Assembly: GCF_007828035.1 (NCBI RefSeq)
Contig: NZ_VITV01000002.1
Span: 558,001 to 622,000, forward strand
Source: Nitrospirillum amazonense
GTDB taxonomy: Bacteria > Pseudomonadota > Alphaproteobacteria > Azospirillales > Azospirillaceae
Direction of reading: 5' to 3'
Length of the DNA: 64,000 nt
This document shows positions 24,947 to 36,072 of this stretch, one piece after another; the first letter of the stretch is position 1; every line of letters starts with the position of its first letter. The notes beneath the pieces were generated by a model, which worked only from the letters and a program-made list of their open reading frames with translations, searched no databases and was not told the DNA's origin. The position numbers and the translations under genes are program-made.

Positions 24947-25909
24947 TCAGCCCACCGCGCGCAAAGTGGAGGTGAGTTGGGTGGAGGTGAAGGGCACCAC
25001 CGCCGAGGCGGGCGGCGGCGTCTCCGGCGCCGGCGCGGCCGCCTGGCCTGCCGCCTCCAGCCTCAACCCCTCGCGTTCATACAGGGTCCAAGCCCCCGGC
25101 CGGCCGCCCCGGCAGCGCAGCAGTTCCACCCGCCAGGCGGGGCCGGTGAAGGCCGAAGCGGTGGTGCCCCAATCTCCCGCATGGGCTTCCTGGATGGGGG
25201 CCGTGCCGACCTGCCAGCGGGTGACGGCGGCACTTGCCTGGGTGCTGCCACGCCCACTGCCCCGCCCAGCGCCCTTCAGGCCCTTCATGGCGCCCCCCTT
25301 ACCCGCGTTCAGGCGCAGCAGCAGTCCCGGCACGCCGCCCGTTTCCGCCGCCAGGTGCAGGCGGCGGCTGGCCGTCAGGTCCAGCCCGCCGGCCTCCCCC
25401 ACCACAGCGCCCACGCGCGGGCAGCGCAACGCCTCCTCCATCGCCCACAGCAGATCGACCTCGCAGGCGGCATGCACCACCACCAGCCGGCCCGGCCCCA
25501 CGCCCTGGGCGTCCAGCCCGGGGGCGTACAGGTCGGGTGCCCGGGTCATCCACAGGATGGGGCCGCGCACCTGTTCCGCCAGGCGGGCGGCCAGCAGGGC
25601 GGTGAAGGCCGTGGCGGCACCGGCATCGAGATCGCCCGCCGCCGCCACCTCATGCAGGGCGGCGCGCGGCAGGCCGTGGGCGCCGTTTTCCCCCGGGCCG
25701 GCCGCCGGCAGATGGGCGTCCACCGCCGGCACGCCCAGGGGCACGACACCCCGGCCGGTCCCCGGCGCCTCCACCGCGCGCACCTGTTCCCGCAGCACCG
25801 CCAGCAGGCGCTGGCGGTCCAGGGCACCCTCAAGGACATCTTCAGCCCGCCCTTCTTCGGGGCAAGCTGTTGGCCTGATTGCGGAAATGGGGGAAGGAAT
25901 GGCGGGCAT
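24947..25909 (-). CDS. imuA: ImuA, SOS mutasome accessory protein
   Basis: 320 residues. A RecA-like core is recognisable in PILWMTRAPDLYAPGLDAQGVGPGRLVVVHA, LLWAMEEALRCPRVGAVVGE and LDLTASRRLHLAAETGGVPGLLLR, all typical of ImuA. The N-terminal quarter and the Pro/Ala-rich C-terminus are variable. ImuA is required with ImuB and DnaE2 for damage-induced mutagenesis. The ATG at 25909 lies 40 bp downstream of a perfect alphaproteobacterial SOS box, so this is the first gene of the LexA-controlled operon imuA-imuB-dnaE2. Confidence 0.9.
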   Translation of the reverse strand: MPAIPSPISAIRPTACPEEGRAEDVLEGALDRQRLLAVLREQVRAVEAPGTGRGVVPLGVPAVDAHLPAAGPGENGAHGLPRAALHEVAAAGDLDAGAATAFTALLAARLAEQVRGPILWMTRAPDLYAPGLDAQGVGPGRLVVVHAACEVDLLWAMEEALRCPRVGAVVGEAGGLDLTASRRLHLAAETGGVPGLLLRLNAGKGGAMKGLKGAGRGSGRGSTQASAAVTRWQVGTAPIQEAHAGDWGTTASAFTGPAWRVELLRCRGGRPGAWTLYEREGLRLEAAGQAAAPAPETPPPASAVVPFTSTQLTSTLRAVG

Positions 25910-25948
25910 GGGGATGCTGCCTTGGTCTCTCGCGTGCGTGGGGATGAT

Positions 25949-25963
25949 GTTCTTGTTATGTTC
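25949..25963 (-). promoter_or_regulatory. LexA (SOS) box of imuA
   Basis: GTTCTTGTTATGTTC is a perfect GTTC-N7-GTTC direct repeat, the LexA-binding consensus of Alphaproteobacteria, placed 40 bp upstream of imuA. The site alone shows no strand; it is assigned to the minus-strand operon by position. Confidence 0.9.
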
Positions 25964-26037
25964 TAATCCGGAGTCGGCCGTCTGGTCAAGATGAGTCGAG
26001 CCCCCAAAACCGGACTATCCGGAATCGACAGCGCCGG

Positions 26038-26079
26038 TTGACGTGACGTCACCCTCGATATATGAATCGTATACGTTTC
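26038..26079 (+). promoter_or_regulatory. Promoter and operator candidates of the ParD-like/map operon
   Basis: TTGACG (26038-26043) and TATGAA (26061-26066) form a -35/-10 pair with 17-bp spacing. GAATCGTATACGTTTC (26064-26079), an imperfect palindrome centred on CGTATACG, overlaps the -10. GTGACGTCAC (26043-26052) is a perfect 10-bp palindrome beside the -35. An antitoxin-like DNA-binding protein is the first gene, so autorepression is likely. Confidence 0.55.
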
Positions 26080-26096
26080 GTATATTGGAGAGCCCC

Positions 26097-26318
26097 ATGG
26101 GCATCGTGAAGATCGACGACGACCTGCACGAGGAGGTGCGCAAGGCCAGCACCGTGCTGTGCCGGTCCATCAACGCCCAGGCCGAATACTGGATGAAGAT
26201 CGGCATGCTGGCGGAGGCCAACCCCACCCTGTCGCTGAACGACATCCTGCGCATCCAGCTGAAGATGGCCTCCGTCCATCTGGAACCGGAACCCCGCCAG
26301 CTGGAACCTACCCCATAA
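26097..26318 (+). CDS. ParD-like antitoxin-family protein
   Basis: 73 residues beginning MGIVKIDDDLHEEVRKAST, a ribbon-helix-helix-like start, followed by SINAQAEYWMKIGMLAEANP, which matches the ParD-like family (PF11903). ATG 26097 follows TTGGAGAG. Its TAA stop shares a base with the ATG of the methionine aminopeptidase gene, so the two are translationally coupled as in toxin-antitoxin operons. No ParE or other classical toxin is adjacent. It is either the regulator of map or an antitoxin whose partner is the peptidase; the latter is speculative. Confidence 0.78.
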   Translation: MGIVKIDDDLHEEVRKASTVLCRSINAQAEYWMKIGMLAEANPTLSLNDILRIQLKMASVHLEPEPRQLEPTP

Positions 26319-27097
26319 TGGTCAAGCGCCCCGACGAGATCGAAAAGCTGGGGGAGGCCGGGCGCCTACTGGCCAGCGTCTTCCATATGCTGGACGACAT
26401 GCCCCTGGCCGGCCTCAGCACCCTGGAAGTCAACGACCGGGTCGAGGACTATATCGTCAACCAGCTGCACGCCCGCCCCGCCAGCAAAGGGCAGTATGGC
26501 TATGGCTACGTCCTGAACTGCTCCCGCAACGAGGTCGTCTGCCACGGCGTGCCCTCCGCCACCGATATCCTGGCGGACGGCGACATCGTCAACTTCGACA
26601 TCACGCTGGAGAAGAACGGCTACATCGCCGATTCCAGCAAGACTTACCTGATCGGCGCGGTGGCGCCGGCCGCGCGGCGCCTGGTGCAGACGACGTACGA
26701 GGCGCTATGGCACGGCATCCGCCAGGTGCGCCCCGGCGTCCATTTGGGCGACATCGGCCATGTCATCGAGCGCCACGCCAAGCGCAACGGCTATACCGTG
26801 GTGCGGGAATATTGCGGCCACGGCATCGGCCGGGAGATGCACGAGGAACCGCAGATCCTGCACTTCGGCAAGCCGGGCACGGGCCTGCGCCTGAAGGAAG
26901 GCATGGTCTTCACCATCGAGCCCATGCTGAACCAGGGCGGCGCCAAGGTGGAGACCAAGGACGACGGCTGGTCGGTGGTGACGGTCGACGGCACGCTGTC
27001 CGCCCAGTTCGAGCACACCGTGGCGGTCACCGCCACCGGCGTGCGTGTGCTAACCCTGCGCGCGGAAGAGCGCAAGCGGCGGGCCGAGACCCGATGA
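26318..27097 (+). CDS. map: Type I methionine aminopeptidase
   Basis: 259 residues. It removes the initiator Met from nascent proteins. All five metal ligands are visible: Asp in FDITLEKNGYIAD (two), His in GHGIGREMHEEP, Glu in FTIEPML and Glu in SAQFEHTVAVT. The His of NEVVCHGVPS, which binds substrate, is also present. There is no N-terminal zinc-finger extension. It starts on the last base of the ParD-like stop codon and ends 2 bp before a convergent MazE-like gene. The coupling to an antitoxin-like gene suggests a second, specialised copy rather than the housekeeping one; that would need the rest of the genome. Confidence 0.93.
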   Translation: MVKRPDEIEKLGEAGRLLASVFHMLDDMPLAGLSTLEVNDRVEDYIVNQLHARPASKGQYGYGYVLNCSRNEVVCHGVPSATDILADGDIVNFDITLEKNGYIADSSKTYLIGAVAPAARRLVQTTYEALWHGIRQVRPGVHLGDIGHVIERHAKRNGYTVVREYCGHGIGREMHEEPQILHFGKPGTGLRLKEGMVFTIEPMLNQGGAKVETKDDGWSVVTVDGTLSAQFEHTVAVTATGVRVLTLRAEERKRRAETR

Positions 27098-27099
27098 TC

Positions 27100-27330
27100 T
27101 TACCGGGCATTGGCGTCGTGACGGTCGAATTTGAAATCCGCTGGCAGCCGCCCTCGGAAGGAACGCAGACGCATTAACAAATCCTCCCGTCCGGGCTTAT
27201 GGGTGACAGTGACTTCCCGCCTATCCGCGACATGGATTTCGACCTCGTCGCCTTCCTTCAACCCCAGAGCCCTGACCATCGCCACAGGCAACCGAACGGC
27301 CAGGCTGTTCCCCCACTTCACGACCCGCAT
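27100..27330 (-). CDS. Orphan MazE/AbrB-type antitoxin-like protein
   Basis: 76 residues starting MRVVKWGNSLAVRLPVAMVRALGLKEGDEVEIHV, the AbrB/MazE swapped-hairpin DNA-binding fold. The C-terminal RSFRGRLPADFKFDRHDANAR would be the toxin-binding tail. A toxin gene normally follows, but the next bases downstream are the 3' end of map on the other strand. It is therefore an orphan antitoxin, a relic or a stand-alone regulator. Confidence 0.82.
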   Translation of the reverse strand: MRVVKWGNSLAVRLPVAMVRALGLKEGDEVEIHVADRREVTVTHKPGREDLLMRLRSFRGRLPADFKFDRHDANAR

Positions 27331-27472
27331 GGCCCCCTCCCCGCTACAGATCGCCAGCGTGCAGCTGGCCGCTGACGCTGATCAAGCATCTTGAAGGTCA
27401 TAAGGCTTTTACGCGGCGCAAATTGGATATTATATATTATTTATAAATCGCCGCACCCTGGGGACGCTTGCC

Positions 27473-30019
27473 ATGCCTGATTTGACCCGCCGCCGCCTGC
27501 TGGCCACCGCCGCCACGCTGCCCACCCTTGGGACCGCGCTGGGCGTGGCACCGGCCGCTGTCCCGTCGGCAATGGCAGCGCCAGCGCAGGTCGCGGCGGC
27601 ATCCCCTGCCCCCGTACCCGCCGACCTGGCCCCACGCGAGCGGCTGCGCATGAATGACGGCTGGCGCTTCCACCTGGGTCATGCCGCCGATCCGCTGCAG
27701 GATTTCGGCTTCGGCGCCGACCGCAGCACCTACGCCAAGTCCGGCGATCTCAGCGCCCCCGTGGCCAAGGCCGATTTCGACGACAAGGACTGGGCCGCCG
27801 TCACCCTGCCGCACGACTGGGCGGTGGACCTGCCCTTCGCCCAGGCGCGGCTGCCGGGCAAGGAGGCGGGGGAGGCCATGGCCTATCAGGGCTTCAAGCC
27901 CCTGGGCCGGCAGTTTCCCGAAACCAGCGTCGGCTGGTATCGCCGCAGCTTCACCCTGCCCGCCACGGATGCCGGGCGGCGCCTGTCGCTGGAGTTCGAC
28001 GGCGTCGCCCGCAACTGCCTGGTGGTGCTGAACGGCTTCATCGTCGCCACCAACGAAAGCGGCTACGCCCCCTTCCGCGTGGACATCACCGACTTCGTCC
28101 TCCTGGGCGGCGCCAACACCCTGGTCATCCGCGTGGACGCCACCCTGGGCGAGGCCTGGTCGTACGAGGGCGCCGGCCTCTACCGTCCCGTCTGGCTGGT
28201 GAAGACCGCCCCCGCCCATGTGCCGCAGTGGGGCACCTTCGTGCGCAGCACGGTGACGCCCAGCGGCGCCGACCTCACCATCACCACCGAGCTGGCCAAT
28301 GAGGGGCCGGCGGCGGACCTCACGGTCCGCAGCACCGTGCTGAGCCCCGATGGCACGGCCGTCCTGCAATTGGAGGCCACCCCCCTGGCGCTGGGCGCCT
28401 GGGAAGCGGGCGCCGTGACGCAGACCGCCACCCTGCCCTCACCCGCCCTGTGGTCGCTGGAGGCGCCCAACCTCCACACCCTGGTGACGGAGGTCAGCGT
28501 GGGCGGGGCGGTGGTCGATCGCCATCACACCTCCTTCGGCATCCGCACCCTGCGCTTCGACGCCAACCAGGGCTTTTTCCTGAACGGACGGCCGGTGAAG
28601 GTGAAAGGCACCTGCAACCACCAGGACCATGCCGGCGTGGGCTTCGCCGTGCCCGACCGGCTGCATGCCTATCGCGTGGAACGGCTGAAGGAGATGGGCG
28701 CCAACGCCTGGCGCACCACCCATCACCCGCCGGCGCCGGCCTTGCTGGACGCCTGCGACCGGCTGGGCATCCTGGTGATGGAGGAAACCCGCCAGATGTC
28801 CAGCAACCCGGAGGGCATGAGCCAGCTGGAGCGCATGGTGAGGCGCGACCGCAACCGCCCCTCCGTCTTCCTGTGGAGCATCGGCAACGAGGAAATCCAC
28901 CGCGGCACGGAACAGGGGGCCCGCATCGCCGCCAGCATGAAGCGCGCCGTGTACCGCCTGGACGGCACCCGCCCGGTCACGGAGGCGTTCAACGGCAAGT
29001 TCGGCCAGGGCGCCAGCCCGGTGCTGGACGTCATGGGCTTCAACTACTACCTGGATGAGATCGACGCCTTCCACGCCCGTTTCCCCAACCAGCCCATGAT
29101 CGGCACGGAAACGGCCAGCACCGTCTGCACCCGCGGCGTCTACGCCCACGACGACGTCCGCCATTACGTCCCCGCCTATGACACCGAATATCCCAAGTGG
29201 GCCAGCACGGCGGAACAGTGGTGGACCTTTTATGACAGCCGCCCCTTCCTCTCCGGCGGCTTCGCCTGGACGGGCTTCGACTATCGCGGGGAGCCGACGC
29301 CCTTCATCGACTGGCCCAACACCGTGTCCAACTTCGGCATCCTGGACCTGTGCGGCTTCCCCAAGGACAACTACCACTACTACCGCGCCTGGTGGCGGCC
29401 GGATCAGCCGCACCTGCACCTGTTCCCGCACTGGACCTGGCCGGGGCGGGAGGGCCAGGACATCGCCATCTGGTGCCACAGCAATCTGGACGCGGTGGAG
29501 CTGTTCGTGAACGGCCGCAGCGTGGGGCGCAAGGAGGTGACCCGCAACCGCCACCTGGAATGGACCGTGCCCTACCAGCCGGGAACCATCGAGGCCCACG
29601 GCTACAAGGACGGCCGGCGCGTCCTGACCCAACGGCAGGAAACCGCCGGCCCGGCCCACGCCCTGACCCTGGCCGCCGACCGCGTCACGCTGCTGGCCGA
29701 CGGTGACGACGTGGCGGTGCTGTCGGCCAGCGTGGTCGACGCCAAGGGCCGCCTGGTGCCCGATGCCGACACCCTCGTCACCTTCACCCTGGAGGGTAGC
29801 GCCCGCCTGCTGGGCGTGGGCAACGGCGACCCCACCAGCCTGGAACCCGACCACGCCCCCTATCGCAAGGCCTTCAAGGGCCTGTGCGGCGCCATCGTGC
29901 AGACGGGCCGCCAAGCCGGCACGGTGCGCGTGACCGCCAAGGCCGAGGGGCTGAAGCCGGCCACGGTGGAACTGTCGCTGGAAAAGGCGGCGCTGGTGCC
30001 CAGCGTCGGCCCAGCCTGA
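27473..30019 (+). CDS. Exported GH2-family glycoside hydrolase (beta-galactosidase/beta-glucuronidase-like)
   Basis: 848 residues. The N-terminus MPDLTRRRLLATAATLP is a Tat signal, with cleavage near SAMAAPA, so the enzyme folds before export. The GH2 order is clear: sugar-binding domain (GWYRRSFTLP, LEFDGVARNCLVVLNG), Ig-like domain, then a TIM barrel with acid/base Glu473 in WSIGNEE and nucleophile Glu546 in GTETAS. C-terminal Ig-like domains include AIWCHSNLDAVELFVNGRS, the DUF4982-type region. It hydrolyses beta-linked sugars in the periplasm; the exact sugar is uncertain. It is monocistronic and ended by a strong 14-bp hairpin terminator shared with the convergent dehydrogenase. Confidence 0.93.
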   Translation: MPDLTRRRLLATAATLPTLGTALGVAPAAVPSAMAAPAQVAAASPAPVPADLAPRERLRMNDGWRFHLGHAADPLQDFGFGADRSTYAKSGDLSAPVAKADFDDKDWAAVTLPHDWAVDLPFAQARLPGKEAGEAMAYQGFKPLGRQFPETSVGWYRRSFTLPATDAGRRLSLEFDGVARNCLVVLNGFIVATNESGYAPFRVDITDFVLLGGANTLVIRVDATLGEAWSYEGAGLYRPVWLVKTAPAHVPQWGTFVRSTVTPSGADLTITTELANEGPAADLTVRSTVLSPDGTAVLQLEATPLALGAWEAGAVTQTATLPSPALWSLEAPNLHTLVTEVSVGGAVVDRHHTSFGIRTLRFDANQGFFLNGRPVKVKGTCNHQDHAGVGFAVPDRLHAYRVERLKEMGANAWRTTHHPPAPALLDACDRLGILVMEETRQMSSNPEGMSQLERMVRRDRNRPSVFLWSIGNEEIHRGTEQGARIAASMKRAVYRLDGTRPVTEAFNGKFGQGASPVLDVMGFNYYLDEIDAFHARFPNQPMIGTETASTVCTRGVYAHDDVRHYVPAYDTEYPKWASTAEQWWTFYDSRPFLSGGFAWTGFDYRGEPTPFIDWPNTVSNFGILDLCGFPKDNYHYYRAWWRPDQPHLHLFPHWTWPGREGQDIAIWCHSNLDAVELFVNGRSVGRKEVTRNRHLEWTVPYQPGTIEAHGYKDGRRVLTQRQETAGPAHALTLAADRVTLLADGDDVAVLSASVVDAKGRLVPDADTLVTFTLEGSARLLGVGNGDPTSLEPDHAPYRKAFKGLCGAIVQTGRQAGTVRVTAKAEGLKPATVELSLEKAALVPSVGPA

Positions 30020-30029
30020 CGATGTACGA

Positions 30030-30064
30030 ACACCCGGGCGCGGCATGAGACCGCGCCCGGGTGT
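30030..30064. terminator. Bidirectional hairpin terminator
   Basis: A perfect 14-bp GC-rich stem (arms 30030-30043 and 30051-30064) with the loop CATGAGA lies between two convergent genes, 10 bp after the GH2 stop and 14 bp past the dehydrogenase stop. It lacks a U tract on either side but is by far the strongest fold nearby. Confidence 0.75.
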
Positions 30065-30078
30065 CCCCCCCCCAACGC

Positions 30079-31470
30079 TCAGAACGGCGCGTCGATGTCG
30101 ACTACGTCGATCAGCTTGTGGTTCACGAACTCCTTGATGCCCAGGCCCAGCAATTCGCGGCCATAGCCGGAACGGCGGATGCCGCCGAAGGGCAGGTCGG
30201 CCTTCACCATGGTCGGGTGGTTGACGAAGACCATGCCGGTGGAGATGCGGGCCGCCACCGCCGCCCCGCGGTGGGTGTCACGGGTGAAGACGGAGCCGCC
30301 GAGGCCGAAGGGGGAGTCGTTGGCGATGCGTACCGCGTCATCCTCGTCCTTGGCGCGGAACAGCATGGAGACGGGGCCGAAGAATTCCCAGTACCGGGCG
30401 GGGTTGTCCTCCCCCACCTCCGTTAGGATGGTGGGCTGGACGAAGGCGCCCTGGTTGGGAACCTTGGGGCCCACCTCGATCGCCTTGGCCCCATGGGCGA
30501 CCGCCTCGCGGATTTTCTGCTTCACCTCATCGGCGGCGCCTTGCGACGACAGGGGCGCCAGGGTGGTCGCGGCGTCGAAGGGATCACCGGCCTTCAGCCC
30601 GGCGACGCCGTTGAGGTAGCGGTCCAGGAACTGGTCATAGACCTCATCCACGATGATCATGCGCTTGGAGGAGACGCAGACCTGGCCGCCGTTCCAATGC
30701 CGGCCGAACACCGCCCACTTGACGGTCTTGTCCATGTCGGCGTCCGCCAACACGACGAAGGCGTCGGCCCCGCCCAGTTCCATGGTGGATTTCTTCAGCG
30801 CCTTGCCCGCCTGGGCCGCGATCACCGCGCCCGCCGCCTCCGACCCCGTCAGGGCCACGCCGTGGACGCGCGGGTCGTTCAGGATGCGCTCGATCTGCTG
30901 GCGGGTGGCGTACAGGTTCTTGAACGCCCCGTCGGGCAGGCCCGCCTGGCGCATCAGCCCCTCGAACGCGGCGGCGCACTGCGGCACGTTGGAGGCGTGC
31001 TTCAGCAGCATCGTGTTCCCGGCGGACAGCTGCGGGGCGATGATGCGGGCGATCTGGTAATAGGGGAAGTTCCACGGCTCGATGGCCAGCAGCACGCCCA
31101 GCGGCTCGCACACCAGCACGGCCTCGCCCTCCGCCGGGTCGGCCACCGGCAGTTTCTCCGGCGCCAGCAGCGCCTCCGCCTTCTCGGCATAGTATTCGAA
31201 GATGCGGGCGGACAGCTCCACCTCCGCCTTCGCCTCGGTTAACAGCTTGCCCATCTCCAGCGTCAGCAGCCGGGCGTAGGCGTCGGCCTCGGCGCGCAGG
31301 ATGTCGGCCGCCTTCTGCATGACGCCGGCGCGGTGGGCGAAGGGCGTCTCCCGCCAGGCCAGGAAGGCGGCGTGGGCGTCCGACAGGGCGCGGTCGACCT
31401 CCACGTCGGTGGCGTCGGGAAAGGTCTTCAGCAATTCACCGGTATAGGGATTGGTGGTCGCGTACGGCAT
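30079..31470 (-). CDS. Aldehyde dehydrogenase, succinate-semialdehyde dehydrogenase type
   Basis: 463 residues. MELGGADAFVV contains the general-base Glu, and NGGQVCVSSKR the catalytic Cys. EPWNFPYYQIARIIAPQLSAGNTMLLKHASNVP is the cofactor-binding stretch and resembles the Sad/YneI branch, which oxidises succinate semialdehyde with NAD or NADP. The start MPYATTNPYTGELLKTF (31470) follows CGGAGGA; a 16-codon upstream extension is unlikely. It would feed 4-aminobutyrate or related C4 aldehydes into the TCA cycle. It stands alone. Confidence 0.9.
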   Translation of the reverse strand: MPYATTNPYTGELLKTFPDATDVEVDRALSDAHAAFLAWRETPFAHRAGVMQKAADILRAEADAYARLLTLEMGKLLTEAKAEVELSARIFEYYAEKAEALLAPEKLPVADPAEGEAVLVCEPLGVLLAIEPWNFPYYQIARIIAPQLSAGNTMLLKHASNVPQCAAAFEGLMRQAGLPDGAFKNLYATRQQIERILNDPRVHGVALTGSEAAGAVIAAQAGKALKKSTMELGGADAFVVLADADMDKTVKWAVFGRHWNGGQVCVSSKRMIIVDEVYDQFLDRYLNGVAGLKAGDPFDAATTLAPLSSQGAADEVKQKIREAVAHGAKAIEVGPKVPNQGAFVQPTILTEVGEDNPARYWEFFGPVSMLFRAKDEDDAVRIANDSPFGLGGSVFTRDTHRGAAVAARISTGMVFVNHPTMVKADLPFGGIRRSGYGRELLGLGIKEFVNHKLIDVVDIDAPF

Positions 31471-31753
31471 GGCGTCGTCCTCCGTTGCTGGCCGGCACAC
31501 CGTCCCGGCCAACGCCATCGGAGCACCAGCGTCAGCCAGGGGCCATGACGTGGGTCAAGGGTGAGCAAGCGGCCGCGCGAAGATCAAGTGTGTGTCACCG
31601 CCAGGGCGGAAGCCTGAAGGAGGCGACAGCGGAATTGGGCGACACTGCTAAGGATTGGTCGACTTCCCAGCTTTTGATTACCTATGCTGAGGCATTTCCG
31701 ATATATGCAGGATATAGTTACATTTTCACGCATATTGGCTAGGAGTCTTCAAA

Positions 31754-32953
31754 TTGCGCATGCTGCCGTGGCCGCCTCAGGGCAGGACATTGTCCGAAGT
31801 GATCTCGGGGAGAGATAATAATTTCGATCTTGTCCGCTTGATTGCTGCCCTTCTGGTGATGGTTGGGCATTCATATGGCATGCAAAATCCCACCGGGAAT
31901 ATCGATTATATTCGTTATATACTTGGAACTGATTACCCTGGAAGCCTTGCTGTTTACATATTTTTTACCATTAGCGGCATGCTGATCTACCAGAGCTTCG
32001 AGCGTGCCAAAAACCCTATCAACTTCATGGCCTTTCGCGTCGCCCGGCTGTGGCCTGGTCTCGCCCTGAACACCCTGGTCATCGTTTTTATAATAGGCCC
32101 TTTCTTTTCCACCGCCGCCACTCTGGGTGAATATTTCAGCGCCAACGAATTTTCCCCACTACATTACTTGGCCATTAATGTCTTCCACATTGGCGAAGCA
32201 CGACTGAACATCGAGAACATGTTCATGCACGCTGGAGGCAACAAGACGGCGGTCAACTACCCCTTGTGGTCCCTGACGGTGGAAGCGCAATGTTATTGCG
32301 TAGTCATGGTTTTGGGCGTGATGGGCCTGCTGTCACGGAAGAAATTGATGCCGGCCCTGATGGCGGCACTGACGGCGCTGTACCTTCTCGGGACGTACGT
32401 CAATTTCGAATACCCATACTCGATCTTTCTTTATACTTTCAACCGCTTCAAGGAAGACTATTCCTTCTATCCCGTGCCATTCTTTTTTCTGGGCATGGTG
32501 TTTTATGCCCTGAAGGACAAGATCACCCTAAACTGGTGGCTGGCGTCGGCCCTAGTTGTCATCGCAGCCATGCTGCACCATACGGTCCTGGCCGTCCCGA
32601 CCTTTGTCATCGCCCTGGCCTATCTCACGCTGACAGTGGGGGCTTCGCGCAAACTGAGGTTTCTGCGGCCGAAATACGATTACTCCTACGGCCTTTATAT
32701 TTATGGCTTCGTCTGCCAGCAGATGGTGCTGGACCTGTACCCGTCGCTCAGCAGCTATAAGGCCTTGGCGGTGGCAGTGCTGATGGCCCTGGCCTTCTCT
32801 GCCATTTCCTGGCACTTGGTCGAAGGCCCTTGCCTGCGCCTATGTAAACGATGGGCATCCGGAACGCGCCAGCCGGCCTCCGCCACAGTCACAGGACTGG
32901 ACGCAACGCCCGGCAACGCCGTCATCGCCCAGCCGGTACTTCAAGCGAAGTAG
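31754..32953 (+). CDS. Membrane acyltransferase 3 family protein
   Basis: 399 residues with about ten membrane segments. The N-terminal FDLVRLIAALLVMVGHSYG carries the conserved Arg and catalytic His of the OatA/ExoZ-type O-acyltransferases (PF01757). FTISGMLIYQSFERAKN and VARLWPGLALNTLVI follow the family pattern. Such proteins acetylate cell-surface polysaccharides. The TTG at 31754 is 8 bp after AGGAG and is preferred over the ATG at 31760. The gene and its 150-bp leader are distinctly more AT-rich than the surroundings, with codons such as TTA and ATA rare elsewhere, suggesting acquisition. No polysaccharide cluster is adjacent. Confidence 0.87.
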   Translation: MRMLPWPPQGRTLSEVISGRDNNFDLVRLIAALLVMVGHSYGMQNPTGNIDYIRYILGTDYPGSLAVYIFFTISGMLIYQSFERAKNPINFMAFRVARLWPGLALNTLVIVFIIGPFFSTAATLGEYFSANEFSPLHYLAINVFHIGEARLNIENMFMHAGGNKTAVNYPLWSLTVEAQCYCVVMVLGVMGLLSRKKLMPALMAALTALYLLGTYVNFEYPYSIFLYTFNRFKEDYSFYPVPFFFLGMVFYALKDKITLNWWLASALVVIAAMLHHTVLAVPTFVIALAYLTLTVGASRKLRFLRPKYDYSYGLYIYGFVCQQMVLDLYPSLSSYKALAVAVLMALAFSAISWHLVEGPCLRLCKRWASGTRQPASATVTGLDATPGNAVIAQPVLQAK

Positions 32954-33155
32954 GCCATCGCGCTTCCCCCTTGGGTACTCCGCCTAGCGACCCCCACGCC
33001 CCCACATCCGCGCGGGGTAGCCCCCCACCCCCACGCCTTGCATTCGACCATCGGCGCGGCTAGCTTCCGCCCCACAAGACGACGGGTGTTGCGCCGGCTT
33101 AAGATCGGTGGGCATCCCGCCTTCCCCGGCCTCCAACGATCGGATTTGCGGCCCC

Positions 33156-33841
33156 ATGAAGTCCGCCGTCATCGTCTTTCCCGGTTCCAACTGTGAACGG
33201 GACATCGCCGTGGCCCTGGAACAGGTTTCCGGCCACAAGACCTTCCACGCCTGGCACCGCGACACCGACCTGCCCGAGGTCGACGTCATCGCCGTTCCCG
33301 GCGGCTTTTCCTATGGCGATTACCTGCGCTGCGGCGCCATGGCCGCCAACTCCCCCGTCATGCGGGTGGTGAAGGAGCGGGCCGCCCAGGGCGTGAAGGT
33401 CATCGGTGTCTGCAACGGCTTCCAGATCCTGACGGAGGCGGGGCTGCTGCCGGGCGCGCTGATCCGCAACCAGTCGCTGAAGTACATCTGCAAGACGGTG
33501 GACCTGAAGGTGGAGAACACCGACAGCGCCTTCACCCGCCACTACATCCCCGGCCAGCACATCGGCATCCCGGTGGGCCATGGCGAGGGCAACTACGTGG
33601 CGGATGAGGAGACGCTGAAGCGCCTGGAAGGCGAGGGCCGCGTAGCCTTCCGCTACACCGACGCCGCCGGCGTGGTGAACGAGGCCGGCAACCCCAACGG
33701 CGCCACCAACAACATCGCCGGCATCTTCAACGAGACGCGCACCGTCCTGGGCATGATGCCCCACCCGGAACGCGCCTTTGACCCGCAGCACGGCAACACC
33801 GATGGCCGCGCCCTGTTTACCAGCCTGCTGGAGAGCCTGTC

Positions 33842-33845
<4 letters not shown>
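33156..33845 (+). CDS. purQ: Phosphoribosylformylglycinamidine synthase, glutaminase subunit
   Basis: 229 residues beginning [31 protein letters not shown] holds the nucleophilic Cys of the class I glutamine amidotransferase; [10 protein letters not shown] holds the His and Glu of the triad. It supplies ammonia to PurL for the fourth step of purine synthesis. Its TGA overlaps the GTG start of purL (GTGA, 33842-33845). The small subunit PurS, usually encoded just upstream in this order, is not present in the 200 bp before it. Confidence 0.96.
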
Positions 33846-36061
<2,216 letters not shown>

Positions 36062-36072
36062 GTAAATGGGAG

